Source: Syncephalis plumigaleata
Lineage: Eukaryota > Zoopagomycota > Zoopagomycetes > Zoopagales > Piptocephalidaceae
NCBI GenBank assembly: GCA_025201365.1
Contig: JAIXMF010000020.1
Coordinates: 186,001 to 250,000, forward strand
Reading direction: 5' to 3'
DNA: 64,000 nt
This document shows positions 22,601-34,689 of this stretch, piece after piece. The notes beneath the pieces were generated by a model. It was not told the DNA's origin. It worked only from the letters and a program-made list of their open reading frames with translations, and made no database searches. The translations under genes and the position numbers were made by a program. Numbering within the stretch: position 1 is the stretch's first letter; each line of letters starts with the position of its first letter.

Positions 22601-24310
22601 GTCCACACAGCGAGTAAAGCTGCGGTGTCTCCTCATCCGTTAGATTGATCACTTTTGTCTCGATTAAGGGACACATGCTCTCCATCTCGTCCACCAAGGC
22701 TAGATTCACTAGTTCACGCGGCTTAAAATAGGCCGGTGTACCATCGTCATTATCATCGGTATAGTCGAGACTAGAGAATACCAGTTCATCATCGTCATCA
22801 CCCAGCTGTTGAAACTGATAGAATTGACTAGTATAACATTGTTATTACTCCTATTCATATTCATATTATCTTATCACTTACTGATTGCCCATATCTGCTG
22901 CAAGGAATAAGAAACCCGATTTGAGAATACATAATGAATTGGCCATGGGTATCGTGTCAAAGTATTTAATACGAATATCGTTTACTTTGCCATTACTATG
23001 ATCAACCATGATCTTGTAGATGTCACCGGCTTCACTTTGAGCTAGAATAAAGAATGATCGCTATGTACAGCATGGATATTAGATGACTATGCTGCTTAAT
23101 GTCACAATGCAATAGTAGAGTAGCGTACCTTCATTTTATGCACGGTGGCTGTAATAATAATAAGGCCACGATCCGCATCTTCTAAGGGATTCTCGCGACG
23201 TGGTATAGGCACACGACGCGATTCATCTCCATCGTTCATGTAGGTTATCCAGTTCTCGGAACAGACGAGCACGCCCGATGGACCATCACCGCCACCAGGT
23301 ACTATGATGATCCGCATTAGTAGCTATACTCTGTACTCACAAATGGATGAGTCTATGAGTGATTACTCACCTGCGATGATTAGATTGGCCGTCATATCAA
23401 CTGCTTCACTCCATCGACGTACAACGTGATTGAGACCCAAATCCAATTCGTAATAAACCAATGTCTACTCAATAGATTAGTATGTCATATACCAATAGAC
23501 ATTCTTCCTTTACCTTTTCAGTTTCTGCCAAAGCTTCACCCGTTGGATCTTCATCGGCATCCTGATAATTCACTTCTAAACAGGCAAATATCGGATTCTC
23601 GTAGCCGACATCGACACCTACACAATCGTGTAGGATGGTGTGTGATTTATGGGCTTCAAGCGGCGAGGATATCGTCAAATTGGTGGCCGAGTCTCGATTC
23701 ATCACGTAGACGAGCTTTTGTTTCTCCACCGCAGCTAATCAATACACATAGATACATACATAGATAGATACATACATACATAGACATACGCGTATAACAA
23801 ATATTCATTAGTGACTATCCAGTATCATCATTGCTAGTAGCAATAGTTACCTATCATAATAGCACGTCCCTTGGGATCAGTCGCTAGATATTCGCCTGGT
23901 ACCACTCGTCTACAACCTGATTTACCAAATGTCTCCATATGAACACGATCAAATCGATTATGTTCGACATTATATTCTAGTACGATAATTCGACCGGAAT
24001 CCGATCCTACTACTAAATAATCTAAGAAACAAAATGAATATTAGTACAATTACTAAAGAACTAAAGAACTAGAATGTCACTCACCTTTACTTCCACCAGT
24101 GAGTCGGAAGGGTCGTAGCGAGCGTACAACACCGAATACATCGTGCGCTAGTGCCACGCGTACTTTGCCCGTCTCGGCGTTGGGTCGAAGTAGTTCTAGA
24201 CGTGTTCCACGAGCAGCGATAATCTGCTGTTCACGCGTACCCGTAAAATTACCCACTACCGCACTTGTAATCAGTGTTGGTGGCTGCAAAGTTAGATTGT
24301 AGAGATGCAT
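19691..24310 (-). CDS. RSE1: Splicing factor 3B subunit 3 (SF3b130 / Rse1)
   Basis: Component of the U2 snRNP SF3b complex that stabilises branch-point recognition. The start at 24310 gives [20 protein letters not shown] and the end is [10 protein letters not shown], both matching the family. Between them are [160 protein letters not shown] and FNALPPAKK. Length (~1200 residues) and order match a complete three-beta-propeller protein, split by about a dozen short introns. The frame is intact throughout, in contrast to genes left of 13 kb. As part of the machinery that would define this genome's micro-exons, it is a fitting neighbour, though the linkage is probably chance. Confidence 0.96.
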
Positions 24311-24445
24311 CGTGTCCAAACCCGTAACCGCACAAGAAGACAAAAAGGTACAAAGTAGAGGGAGAGAAGTGAATCGGTGGTGGACGAGAAGAATTAGATC
24401 ACGAGTGATAGACAAATAAATAGAATATTTTTATTTATTTACTTG

Positions 24446-25642
24446 TTATGAGATATTCATCACCATATCATATAACTTTTGCTGTAATACAGGATCATTC
24501 AATTGACGTGGTATCATTGTATTGCTAGTATCGTTGTTGTTGTTTGTTTGCCGTTCCATAATATTAGCATGTGTATCTACTGGTGGTGGTATATCACCTG
24601 ATAATGGAATAGGATTGGAAGATGGTATTGTAGTCATTACTGAATCCATCATTGATGTAGATGCTTGCTTATTTGTTGTTGCTGCTGTTGCTTTCATAGA
24701 TGAGCCATGTTGTTGTACTTGATCAATCATCTGTGTTAATGACTGACATTTACTAATAGTAATAAGCATGTCAATAAACGGAACTCATTTGTATTTATAT
24801 GACTTACGCTAATAGCTCACGAGTAGCCGTTTGTTTCCGTTCTATTTGATCTTGTAGCATAAGTTTCAATGTCTCCTTGGCCTAGTTGTATTCAGTTAAT
24901 AAACAATAACAGTCATTACTAGTACAGTATCTATAGCTAATATACCTGAATGGGTCGATATTCATTGATAAGTGCGTAAAAGTTGTTTAACAATAGTCGA
25001 AAGTGATCAATCTTTGTCGGATACTGCACGGATAACAGCATAAGTCTTCGAACTACTATGTGAAAACATGAACATCACTCACTTGGTCTGGACAGCGTTG
25101 CAATACGTTAACCAGTTCAATGAAATTAAACACGAGCGAGTGATTGAGTCGTTTCAACTCGTCGGCGCGTTTAACTAATTAAAAAGAGACACACACACGC
25201 GTTAGCCAAAGTAATACTAGCAATCTAAAAGGCTGTAGTCATACCATTAGGTGCATCACTATAAAGTTGTGTGATCCCGGCATCTTTCAACGAGAAAGGC
25301 TCCTCGACAACCTGCAAGTATACGCGTAAACTTATTGCATTCCACTACTGCAATAGATAATAATAACAATAATAACAGCGAGCAATATACTCTACTTACT
25401 GGCCACTGTTCGCCAAATAGATGGTAGAAACCTGTGGTTGGTGGGGTAGGCGGTCGCAATTGAACAAATTCTGCCGGAAGATTGGTTTGCTTCGTCGTTG
25501 CTGGTTCTGCATCAGTGCCTGCGGTTGTTGCTTGTGCACTATGCTTCCAACTGTCATAGGCTGCTAGTTTAGAGGCAGTAAATGCTTCATAGAACGGGGG
25601 AGGAGGAGGGAATGCTGCACTTAAGCGTGGCTGTTCAGCCAT
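24446..25642 (-). CDS. MED7: Mediator complex subunit 7
   Basis: Middle-module Mediator subunit linking transcription factors to RNA polymerase II. The start at 25642 gives MAEQPRLSAAFPPPPPFYEA, followed by FVQLRPPTPPTTGFYHLFGE, FSLKDAGITQLYSD, LNHSLVFNFIELVNVLQRCP, KIDHFRLLLNNFYALINEYR and KETLKLMLQDQIERK: the Pro-rich N-terminal segment and helical bundle of MED7 in order. A long Thr/Ser/Asn-rich insertion precedes the terminal LNDPVLQQKLYDMVMNIS. Five short introns fit the splice consensus. It lies head-to-tail upstream of SF3B3 on the same strand, with about 135 bp between them. Confidence 0.92.
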
Positions 25643-25770
25643 GATTATATATATAGGTATAAAAAACAACGAGAGAGAAAAGAGAGAAAGTAAGTGGTAG
25701 GTACACATTCAACAATGATTGTCATCACTCTTGTAGCTCTAATTAATTAGAATGTAAATCTTTATTTAAA

Positions 25771-27196
25771 TCAATTCAGATCAAAGCATTCTTCTTTCGT
25801 ATCCGTCCTATACCTACAAGGTGAAGGATTGTGCTCTCTTTTTATCATTGTTATTATTAGCTAATAGTAATGAGTTGTGTAACAATTGAACTTACTCTAG
25901 GTGGAAGTGTAGGAGGGACACTCTTGTTCTAATGCTAATTATTAGCTAACTATGATAAATGAAATACGTGTACTTACTCTTGGCGGTAGTGGAGGTGGCA
26001 CATCAATATTGGGAGGAGTGGACGTTAGTGGTGACACATTATTGCTGACAGGAGTAAGCAATGGAGATGCAACATAGTCTCCACGCTCGTAGGGTGGAAG
26101 TGGCTCGTTACGACCTGTATTAGAGAATAGAGTTTGGCGATCTACAATATCGTTCAACTCCACTTTGATAGCGATGCTCATCTCTCGACTCTTTGTAAAC
26201 CGTGGTCCGAGTACAGCATTGGCTAGTTCGTTAAAATTTGCATTGGTATAGTATAGCAGTTGAAAATCTGCAGGTGACCTGTATATCCGTTTAAACTTGT
26301 CACGTGAATAGCCTAGCTCTTCAAACATTCTAGTTGAATAGTCTAGATCTACAAACTCTGCACTTGAATAGTCTACGATAATACCAGTTCCCGCATCGTC
26401 AATGCAGAAATCTACCAATAAAGATTATACAAATTAGAGAGTTCTATAAAAGTGTCGATGATGTCATGCTTACTGTTTAGGCTATTATTGATGTACCATC
26501 CGTAATCAGCAACGCGGAGTGCACCTAGCCAATTTGTGGTTAGTTAACAGTTTACAAATATAAGCAAGTAAATACCTGTACTAATATGCTTGAATAGCTC
26601 GTCAGAACGCTTTTCTCTTACATTCCTTGGCTCATTTGCCAATTCTTTGTAATAGTCTGAAAGCGGCATTTTACAATTGCTATCGGTAATCCAGCAGATG
26701 TAATAGGGGATACTGATCTTCCGGATTGGCTTCTTAAGATATTTCTTAAGATTACCAATACGATCCTCTGTGGTGCCGCTATACATTCTCTATGATAGAT
26801 AATAAGCAAGATGATCATGTCTCTTCTTAGTGTCCTAGAAATACCTCGTATATATTAAAGTAGTGTGGCTGTTTAACGGTAGGCTTGTAGGCACATTCTA
26901 TTCCAACCATCTTGTTATTGTAGGGTATCGCTCCTTTGAATATACCATTGGATACACTGTAGTTTTCTACGGAGATGCCAGTATAATACTTGAGATTTTG
27001 ATTGAATCGCTCCCAGGGAATAGCTGGTAGTTTAAAGCCTAGATAAATAATACAGAATAAGCAAATAGTCATACGATGGTTGTAGTTCCTTCTTACTTGG
27101 TGTTGGGTTAGCAGCTACTCTATCACCACAAAGTGATAGAACAAGTAGCGTTGTCCCTAAGCCAATTATCTTGCTATATGTATCGTAAAAGTGCAT
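25771..27196 (-). CDS. Secreted protein with 10-residue tandem repeats, possibly divergent kinase-like
   Basis: The start at 27196 gives MHFYDTYSKIIGLGTTLLVL, continuing SLCGDRVAANPTPS, a good signal peptide. Later exons carry GFKLPAIPWERFNQNLKYYT, a middle segment YYICWITDSNCKMPLSDYYK and ALRVADYGWYINNSL, then IDDAGTGIIVDYSSAEF. The last resembles the DFG-containing end of a protein kinase-like fold only weakly. From that point five 10-residue units follow the pattern xxxxYSxxxF. Two separate short exons each end in a VPPxLPPR motif (NIDVPPPLPPR and KSVPPTLPPR), and the protein closes with RYRTDTKEECFDLN at 25771. About eight short introns. The exon layout resembles the secreted kinase-like gene at 34.7-36 kb, but homology is not demonstrated. 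Confidence 0.55.
26234..26376 (-). repeat. Coding tandem repeat, five 30-bp units
   Basis: Inside the secreted protein gene, five consecutive 10-residue units read IIVDYSSAEF, VDLDYSTRMF, EELGYSRDKF, KRIYRSPADF and QLLYYTNANF. Tyr (usually followed by Ser or Thr) and a final Phe are kept while other positions vary. At DNA level the nearest pairs still share words such as CTAGACTATTCAA and CTAGGCTATTCA, consistent with a 30-bp minisatellite evolving in frame. Confidence 0.7.
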
Positions 27197-27832
27197 GATT
27201 AAAAAAGAGGTCTATTTCGTTAAGGTAAAAGAAAAAGATATGGAGTAGGAGGTGGTGGTGGTGGTGCATGGAAGGGAAAAAGCGGGCAATATATATAGCA
27301 CTTTTATAATGGCATGGAAAAACACGTACACCTAAGCTCATTATAGTAAAACACATGCTGCTATTACCTATTACGGAGTAGGAATTTCCTATTGTTTAGA
27401 TCTCCACCATATGCTTGAATGGCTACATGTGTATTCGGCAAATAAAAAACATGTTAACTCGAAACAAAAAAAGACGAAAGCAGACCTCATGATTATTCGA
27501 TGGAACATTTTGCATTACTACACCAGCTAATAAGGAGAGTATCACTCTATCAATTAAGTAAAACAGATAGATAATAGATCGGATGTTGTTACAGGAACAC
27601 GGAGTAATGCCGATGCAATGAATCATGATATCGTATGAATCAGCAAGTGACTACCATTGTAGTATGTCAGTATTCATAGCAAGACATGTAAACGTGTATT
27701 ACGGATAAAGCATCATCTAATAATAGAATAAAATAGAATAGAATGGCAAGATGACATACTTGCTCATTTAGCATGTGTAGCAACATAACAACAACAATAT
27801 TATTTATAAATAGATATGATATAGCACAAATG
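27197..27832. other. Intergenic stretch, nothing recognised
   Basis: About 640 bp, AT-rich, with a GGTGGT triplet run at about 27249-27267. It lies between the secreted repeat-protein start and the CNNM stop, both minus strand. It probably holds the former's promoter. Confidence 0.4.
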
Positions 27833-30130
27833 TTAACGCGTGTGTGTACTTATACTATCGAGATCGCGATCCGGATCTAGATCTCGTGGCCCTATCTCCA
27901 CCATGTCTTGACGTAATTCCTCGTAAACTACGGTACCAACGGTTGACTCGGATTTCGCTCGTTTAAGCGGTGGTCTACGTCTTTCGTGTCGTTCACGGCC
28001 ATTCATGGAAAATACGAAACCACGCAGCTGACTACCGCTGTTACTCGGTGGATTAGACGACGACAATGGACGACAAGTCCGAGAAGTGACCCATGAGTGA
28101 GATCGATGAACGGGCGATGTGTGTGCACTGTCGGTATTACGCCTAGCCGCCCTGTTGCCATCCACTTGGGTATCAAGCTCTTGTGCACTTTGATTAAGTG
28201 GAGATGCCGAATACACGGGGATATCCAATAGATCCTTGGTCATACTGCGAACACGTATAATCGGACGTTGTACCGGACTGGATGGTGTGGCACTCGTCGT
28301 GATAATGGTAGGTGCCAGTGGAGTGACCACATTAGCTGGCGGGCTCAATGTTCGAGGTGAAGTCGTGGGCAAGCCAATGGCCATGGATAGTCCGGTAGCG
28401 GATACGGCAGCTGATGCTATACCAACACCAACAGCACCAGCACCAGCACCACCCGATTTCTCCAGTAGAGATGGCGCGGTACTATGCAGTGCTCGTACCA
28501 CACGTAGCTTAGTGCCAACATCAACGTATACGTCAGTCTCATCGACAATCTCCTCCTGGATAAGTTCTTCGATAACATCTTCCAAGGTAACAATACCCAC
28601 TGGTGTAGCATTGCCATTGGTAGTACCATTGCAAACTACTGCCATATGACCTAAAGATCATGGATATTAGTCGGATATGTGCTAGTGATTCATCGTGGCA
28701 TGCACTAGCACTTACTATTGCCTTCTTGGAACTTGTCTAGCATCTCGTATAGCGGGGTAGATCCATCCACTCGAGGTAGATGGTTTATTTTTAATGCTCG
28801 TACAGGAGTGGAACCATTCGGATCAAGCATAATGAGCGATTTAATGAGAATCACACCCACGATATGCTCAATACTATCCTCGTAGACGGGTACACGACTG
28901 TAGCCTGCCTCGACAATGGAGTTCATCGATTCATAATCGAGCATTGTGTTGATGTCAATGGCGAATACATTCTCCAGATCCGTCATAATCGTAGCAGCCG
29001 TCTTCTCTTGTAGATCCATGGCACCACGAATGATGGTAACCTCATTCTTCGACAATGGTGCTTCACGATGATTACCGTGAATAGCCACCAATTCCTTGAG
29101 TTCCGCTCGTCGATAGATGACGCCCTCATCTTTACCGAGCATCCAGTCGAGTACTTTTGATATGGGCCATGCTATAATAAACTAAGTAGAATGATCCTAT
29201 TAGCCATTCATACGTCATCTACACTAATATAAAGTGAAGCAACACTTACCAGCGTATAAATAAGAATGCGCACTGGCCAGGCAAACATAGCCCCTACGCG
29301 AAGATTATGACGTGCACAGATAGATTGCGGTAATAATTCGGAGAATATAAAGACTGCTGCGGTAGATACAAGAATTGTAATCACACCACCCGGTAGAACT
29401 TTATCGGCTAGAATGGGAATCGTTTCGTTCATTAACGTGTTACATAGCAACAATGTAACTAGCAATAGGTTGCCATGTTCTCGTATGGGGATAATTCGCT
29501 TTGCCCATCGTTTCTCCTGTTCCGTACCGCTAGTGGCGAGAATCTGTAGATTAGTGGTGTCGAGGGACATGAATCCAAGTGTTAAACCTGAAATGAACAG
29601 CATTAGTTTGTATATCATTATGAATGACTAAATAAATAAATAAAGGGAAATCTACCTGCTATTAATCCATTGAGAAGAACAACGGCAATTGCACCAAATG
29701 TAATCCACCAAAAGGCTGGCGAGTCACCGTGGAGTACTTTATCCTCGGATAGCAGATCGGCACTGGAAACAACGGTGGCATTTGTATCGGTTAGGGATGC
29801 TGTATTCCGTGTGTCGTCATGTTGAACTACTAGTGGTTCGTTTGAATTGGGTAATGCATGTGCCGTTTGCCATTGTAAACATATCGTGGCCAGAAAAGTA
29901 ATCCATGTCAAAATGCCAAGACTTTTCCTATACCAAATAGGCCGACTATCTCTATTGTGTGTACTCGTTGTTACTGCGGTGTATGCTACTTCTTGTACAG
30001 ATATCGAGCCTGTTGATGATACCGCTGTATGCTCAGTCTGACTAGTACGATGGCAATGGTTGGCAATAGAATTATGGTCGCCAAACGTGTCGTGGCATGC
30101 GGTGACCGTAATACAACTGGGTTTTCCCAT
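27833..30130 (-). CDS. MAM3: CNNM/MAM3-type transporter (DUF21 + CBS pair)
   Basis: Membrane protein of the CNNM/CorC family, linked in yeast (Mam3) to vacuolar metal, chiefly Mg2+ and Mn2+, homeostasis. A hydrophilic Thr/Ser-rich N-terminal region with one hydrophobic segment precedes FWWITFGAIAVVLLNGLIAG, GLTLGFMSLDTTNLQILATS, NLLLVTLLLCNTLMNETIPI and VFIFSELLPQSICARHNLRV: the DUF21 core with the family hallmark SELLPQ. The CBS part follows: GAMDLQEKTAATIMTDLENV, FAIDINTMLDYESMN, RVPVYEDSIEHIVGVILIKS and GIVTLEDVIEELIQEEIVDE. A long Ser/Pro/Arg-rich tail ends in DRDLDSISTHTR. Three or four short introns; intact frame. It is transcribed in the same direction as the secreted repeat protein. 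Confidence 0.92.
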
Positions 30131-30713
30131 ACAAAATACAGACAGTAATGTCAGGTAAACAACAAGTATTACACGATTAGTACTGAAGCAGTTGAACTAG
30201 TACAAGTGATGATAAAGAAGTAAAGTGAAAGACCGTTAGCAGAAGAAAGTAAAGCGTAGTAGCAAGTGAAATGGCAGAAAGAGATATTGAGAGTGAAAAA
30301 AAGTAATTGATCGCTATTTAAATCGTTGTAGGCATGCCGACCCAATAAACTGGCATGGTAATGGTGATGTACATATTGTGTACTACACAACCTAACATGT
30401 AGAACACGCACGTTGATAAATTCATTCTAGGATGCTATTAATAGTACAGCCATGTATCTATACTATTGTTACAGAATATGCAGTCGTTAAGGAATAGCCG
30501 CTTATATATAGGGAAGAGAAATGAAAAAGTAGTTCATCATCGTGCAAATGCCTATTACAGCTTAATCATAATTTATTCTACTGGATACGAAGAATCAATT
30601 ACTGTGAGTAACATGATATGAAATGTTTGTGTTCTCGCTTATATATATACTAATGAAACAAAAAGATAGGAACATTTAATAAATATAAATAAATAAGAAT
30701 TACTAGTACAGAA
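30131..30713. other. Intergenic stretch, nothing recognised
   Basis: About 580 bp upstream of the CNNM gene. AT-rich with scattered TATATA words (near 30504 and 30640). A small open frame at 30169-30411 (minus) has no recognisable content. Confidence 0.4.
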
Positions 30714-31301
30714 TTAGTCATCGTAGACGCACCACCAGCAACAACAGGTGTAACTTAGAATACACGGGAAGCATAGTAGGGCACGTAGACCGCGAGAGCG
30801 ACTTTGTCTACGACGTTTAGCGACTATATCGGTGGCCAGGCCAATGGCTACGGAACAGCCACGGAGCGATGATTTCTCAATGGGTCGCGCGGTCTGGCCG
30901 GTGATCGCCCGCATTTCAAATGTGCTTGATTTGCGATAACTCTCATTAAACAGGACAGGTGGTTTAGCCGTCTTCCAGTCGCATTGCATCATAGGATCGG
31001 TGGAGGCAGACGCCAAAGGGCGACCGGCGAGAAATAACGGAGCTTGCACGCGTGATCGGCTAGACATATTAGTGGAGACCTTACGTAGTGAACTATTAAC
31101 CGTATCGTGGATACACGCATCGTCTTCAGGTGTGGTAGGTAATATTGTACTATTGGTTACGGTAGTGCTGCTCATGGAGGTGTGGAATGTGTCCGACTTT
31201 GCTACAAATGTGGTGCATGTCGTGGTTGTATCAGTTGATTGACGCTGTGAGCGTCGTTTAGTAAAGAAACGCTTTAGCTTGTTGAACCGCATAATGGCCA
31301 C
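30714..31301 (-). CDS. Small basic protein with Cys-rich C terminus, function unknown
   Basis: A 195-residue single-exon frame beginning MAIMRFNKLKRFFTKRRSQR and ending RALLCFPCILSYTCCCWWC followed by VYDD. The N terminus is strongly basic, the middle Thr/Ser-rich, and the last ~20 residues hold six Cys within hydrophobic sequence. This arrangement suggests S-acylation and anchoring on a membrane, as in many small peripheral proteins. No conserved domain is recognised. Start choice follows the first Met; a second Met three codons later is equally possible. Real-gene status rests on length and on composition distinct from the flanking AT-rich DNA. Confidence 0.5.
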   Translation of the reverse strand: MAIMRFNKLKRFFTKRRSQRQSTDTTTTCTTFVAKSDTFHTSMSSTTVTNSTILPTTPEDDACIHDTVNSSLRKVSTNMSSRSRVQAPLFLAGRPLASASTDPMMQCDWKTAKPPVLFNESYRKSSTFEMRAITGQTARPIEKSSLRGCSVAIGLATDIVAKRRRQSRSRGLRALLCFPCILSYTCCCWWCVYDD

Positions 31302-31550
31302 TCAATAAATAATAATAATGATGATGCAATAAAAAAAGTAAGAGAAGGCTTTTCTAGCGGTGTTTCGTTACAAATGCCGAGGCAATCAAGCCTAGTTTAT
31401 AAAGGGAATGTCGGCATTTTACAACGCAAATCTGTGCGTCGACTCGAACGCCTGTGTCATTGTGGCAATGCATGATTCACGTGTTGCCACTAAATTTAGA
31501 CGATGCAACGTTGACATTAGCACTATTAGTTAACCACCAATGATAGATCT

Positions 31551-32969
31551 TTATTCATCAACTTGAGGTACTTCTTTGTCATTTCCGGTTGGTATCAATT
31601 CCGCAAGCCACTGCGCTACTAGTCCACCCATCACTATACCGTGGCCTTAGACGAGGATAGCCACAGTGTGTTAATGGGTTAGCACAGTGATACTACTATG
31701 TTTGTTTGGCTAGTCACTCACCTAGTACAAAAGCATGTGGCAAGCCATGTTTACACAGATAGATCCGTCCTAGTAATGTAATGGAAATGAATGGAATATG
31801 AGAAAACCGCATGCATGTGATCTGGTATGCACTCACCTTCCGGAAATAGTGACGCCATTTCTTTGTAATGAGTGATCGGTGACCAGTTGTCGTCAACGCC
31901 GTAGTAGAAGAGCAATTTGTCTAGATGCTCGCGAATCATCTCAGTCTGCAACGCTTTAATGATCTCCATTTCATCGCGTGCCATACTAAGTGAATTGGAT
32001 ACCATGGCTGGTGTAGACGCTAGTAAGGAATCAAGGATAAACAAGAACGAGTAATCATAGGGATGGTAAGCTAATGAATATAATAAGGATATGATAAGAA
32101 TTTAGTGATTGTAACATGTGCTTCATCGGCAGTTTGATTAGCACATATACGAGTTAGTAGGATACGCAATGATTGCGGTAGCATATGAAGCAGTTTTACA
32201 CTAAAGTATGTTAGGGTGCATGCCGTATCATTCCAAAGCCACTATTACATCATCAATACCGTTAATGTTGAGTGTATGCTGATAATAAACTAGTTACCTG
32301 TAGATTATGACCATTGGGTGTATTGCGTATCTCTTGAATAGTAGGAAATAGACAAATAACTCGAGCGATACCATGACTTGGACGTGCATTCAATACCTAA
32401 CATGTGTTACTATTAAATTGTTCATTTCTATTAAAAGTACTTGAATATACCTGAAGTGCAATATAGGATCCAACACTATGACCAGCCAGGACAAACTGCG
32501 TATTCGTTGGATAGGTTTCGCGTAATCGATCAAGACAGGCAATCTTATGCTCGATTTGATACGATAAAGATCTTTGATGCTCGTCTACATCACCTGTGAC
32601 GGTGGTGTGACCTGGATGCGATACTTGATGCAGTGTAGTCATATTAGATCAATATCAAGTGTTGTCTATATCATTGCTTACCACCAACAATATCGATCTG
32701 ATAGTGCATCAATTCATGAACTGTACTCAAGAATTGCGTATAATAATCGATCACACCTGGATTACCTATTCAATTCGTGATATCAATGCTGTGCTTTCTC
32801 GTTACTTTCATTGCTCTATGGCACACCTACCGCAAATAAACATAAACACTAATCCTGGCTTATTTGTCTCATTATTAGTGGGACGCTTTGGCCACCATAA
32901 TGTATCGGTGTTGCTGTCGTTAACTACCCATGTAGCACGTATCGGTGTCTCCAACTGGTGGCCTAACAT
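31551..32969 (-). CDS. LDAH: Lipid droplet-associated hydrolase (LDAH family, alpha/beta fold)
   Basis: Serine-hydrolase-fold protein of the LDAH/UPF0554 family that associates with lipid droplets; the physiological substrate is debated. The start at 32969 gives MLGHQLETPIRATWVVNDSN, then KPGLVFMFICG, NPGVIDYYTQFLSTVHELM, SYQIEHKIACLDRLRETY, the nucleophile elbow AGHSVGSYIAL, ICLFPTIQEI, LDKLLFYYGVDDNWSP (acid region) and CKHGLPHAFVLGHGIVMGGL (His region). About six short introns. It is divergent from ZNHIT1 across ~308 bp, probably sharing a promoter region. Confidence 0.88.
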
Positions 32970-33277
32970 ATTGAGAATGACACACTACAAGTCAATAGAC
33001 AGTGTTCCGCGTTGATAAGCACTATAGCCGTATGGGTAGCGTAAGTTGAACGTAAAAGTAAAAAGGTAAGCTACGTTTAGTGAAGCGGTAATGGAATAAC
33101 CGACAGTACTTGCACAAAAGAACTGCCAGCAAAAAAGCACGGTAAAGAAAACAACAACAACAAACATCAGCTGATGATTAATGACGTCCAATTTAATCCA
33201 CTCATTTCTATACTTTTTTCTCCTTCTTATACGCTTACTTCCTACGAATAATCTACCGGACTGCTCACGTGTACGCA
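32970..33277. promoter_or_regulatory. Divergent promoter region between LDAH and ZNHIT1
   Basis: The LDAH start codon (minus, 32969) and the ZNHIT1 start codon (plus, 33278) lie 308 bp apart with no frame between, so both promoters must be here. I see no confident TATA box or named site. Confidence 0.5.
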
Positions 33278-33974
33278 ATGGCTTCGCAACGGCCACAATG
33301 TAGGTCAGGCGTGAATCTACAGAACTGCTGGCAACTCATTGATACTACTACTATTATTATTATTACTATTGCATAGTACGTGGTACGAATGTGCTGACAG
33401 CTGACGAACGAGAACGATTTGTACAGCGACAGTTAGATTCACTAGAACGCGACAACTATACGGAACGTGCAGACACGGTTATTGTTAGTGAAAATGGTAA
33501 TTAAGCAGTGATTAAGCAAACATATACAAACTACTTGAACATCATACGATTTAGCACGTTTATCGCGACGTTCAAAGGGAAAGATGACGGCATTGATGAA
33601 GGGTCGCTGGACGCTAGCAGCCTTAATTACTGACTCGGTAAGAAGCTTGCTACCAATAAGTTGATAGATTTGTGTTAATATGTGCATACATTGGATTAGA
33701 GGATAGATAGATTGCCGGTAGATGTGCCAACCTATTTAACAGCAGCAGTCGGTCCATCAGCACAACCACCGAGAAAGTTTTGTTCAGTTTGCGGATATCC
33801 TTGCTAGTTTTAATGGTAATAGTATTGACCTTTATAGTTGATCCTTAACCCTATTACACGTTTGTTGCAGGCTATCTATGCACACGCTGTGGTATGCGAT
33901 ACTGTAAGCTTAGTTGTTTAGAGACACACAAGGAAACAAGGTATTGTGCAGTAGATAACAGCATAGCGTATTGA
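33278..33974 (+). CDS. VPS71: Zinc finger HIT protein 1 (ZNHIT1 / Vps71), SWR1-complex subunit
   Basis: Subunit of the SWR1/SRCAP remodeler that exchanges H2A for H2A.Z. The first exon starts MASQRPQ. A later exon gives LTADERERFVQRQLDSLERD followed by NYTERADTV, then LARLSRRSKGKMTALMKGRW and PVDVPTYLTAAVGPSAQPPR, and finally the HIT zinc finger: KFCSVCGYP, YLCTRCGMRYCKLSCLETHK and ETRYC. The Cys/His pattern CxxC-CxxC-CxxxC-HxxxxxC is complete. Four or five introns with clear consensus. Its start faces the LDAH gene. Confidence 0.9.
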
Positions 33975-34265
33975 ACTCACTCGATTTATCCTATGAACAA
34001 TAGATGCATGAAATTTATTATTTAGTATTATTTGTAAACGATGTATCGATTATATCGCTAACAGGAATGGCAATAAAGTATAATAGCATAGAGACTGCTC
34101 ATGTATATGTAATGCAATATGACTTGAGATTACGACGAAGCGTAATGTTAGCTAGTTGCATACTAATGCATCATGTAGATCGAGCTATTGTTGGAACTAA
34201 ATCAAATTCCATTCCATTTCAATATCAATCATGCACGTTTCAATTGCAGCTGAATTCAATACACC

Positions 34266-34507
34266 ATTATGGATTTCACGCATGGTAGCTGTAACAGAAT
34301 CGAAACAACGACTATCGTAAATGGCATTCAAGATCTATAATTGGCAATCACACATGGCAAACGATACTACGTTTTGTTTCCTTGATACCTCGTTTGAAAA
34401 CGTTCCAGCATACTATTATGGATTTCACGCATGGTAGCTGTAACAGAATCAAAACAATGACTATCGTAAATGGCATCCAAGATCTATAATTGGTAATCAC
34501 ACATGGC
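34266..34507 (+). repeat. 93-bp direct duplication (34266-34358 and 34415-34507)
   Basis: Two copies starting ATTATGGATTTCACGCATGG and ending AATCACACATGGC, offset by 149 bp. I count four differences (G/A, C/T, T/C, C/T), all transitions. The 56-bp spacer is not repeated after copy two. It lies directly upstream of the secreted kinase-like gene. Flanking sequence from 33975 is non-coding as far as I can see. Confidence 0.85.
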
Positions 34508-34689
34508 GAGATACCGTATTCTGTTTCTTTTATATTTTGCTTGACATTCCAATACCGTAGCCATCGACTACTCAACTATAAATGAGCTGCCATTTGACGT
34601 GAACAATTCGATAGCTCACTATTCTCTTCTCATTTACACGCACAATACAAGCACATCCACTTCTTTATTCTTAGACCGTAACGAACAAT

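Noticed and set aside
34004-34288. 94-residue frame upstream of the kinase-like gene
   Set aside because: Overlaps the non-coding direct duplication and has no recognisable content or splice support.
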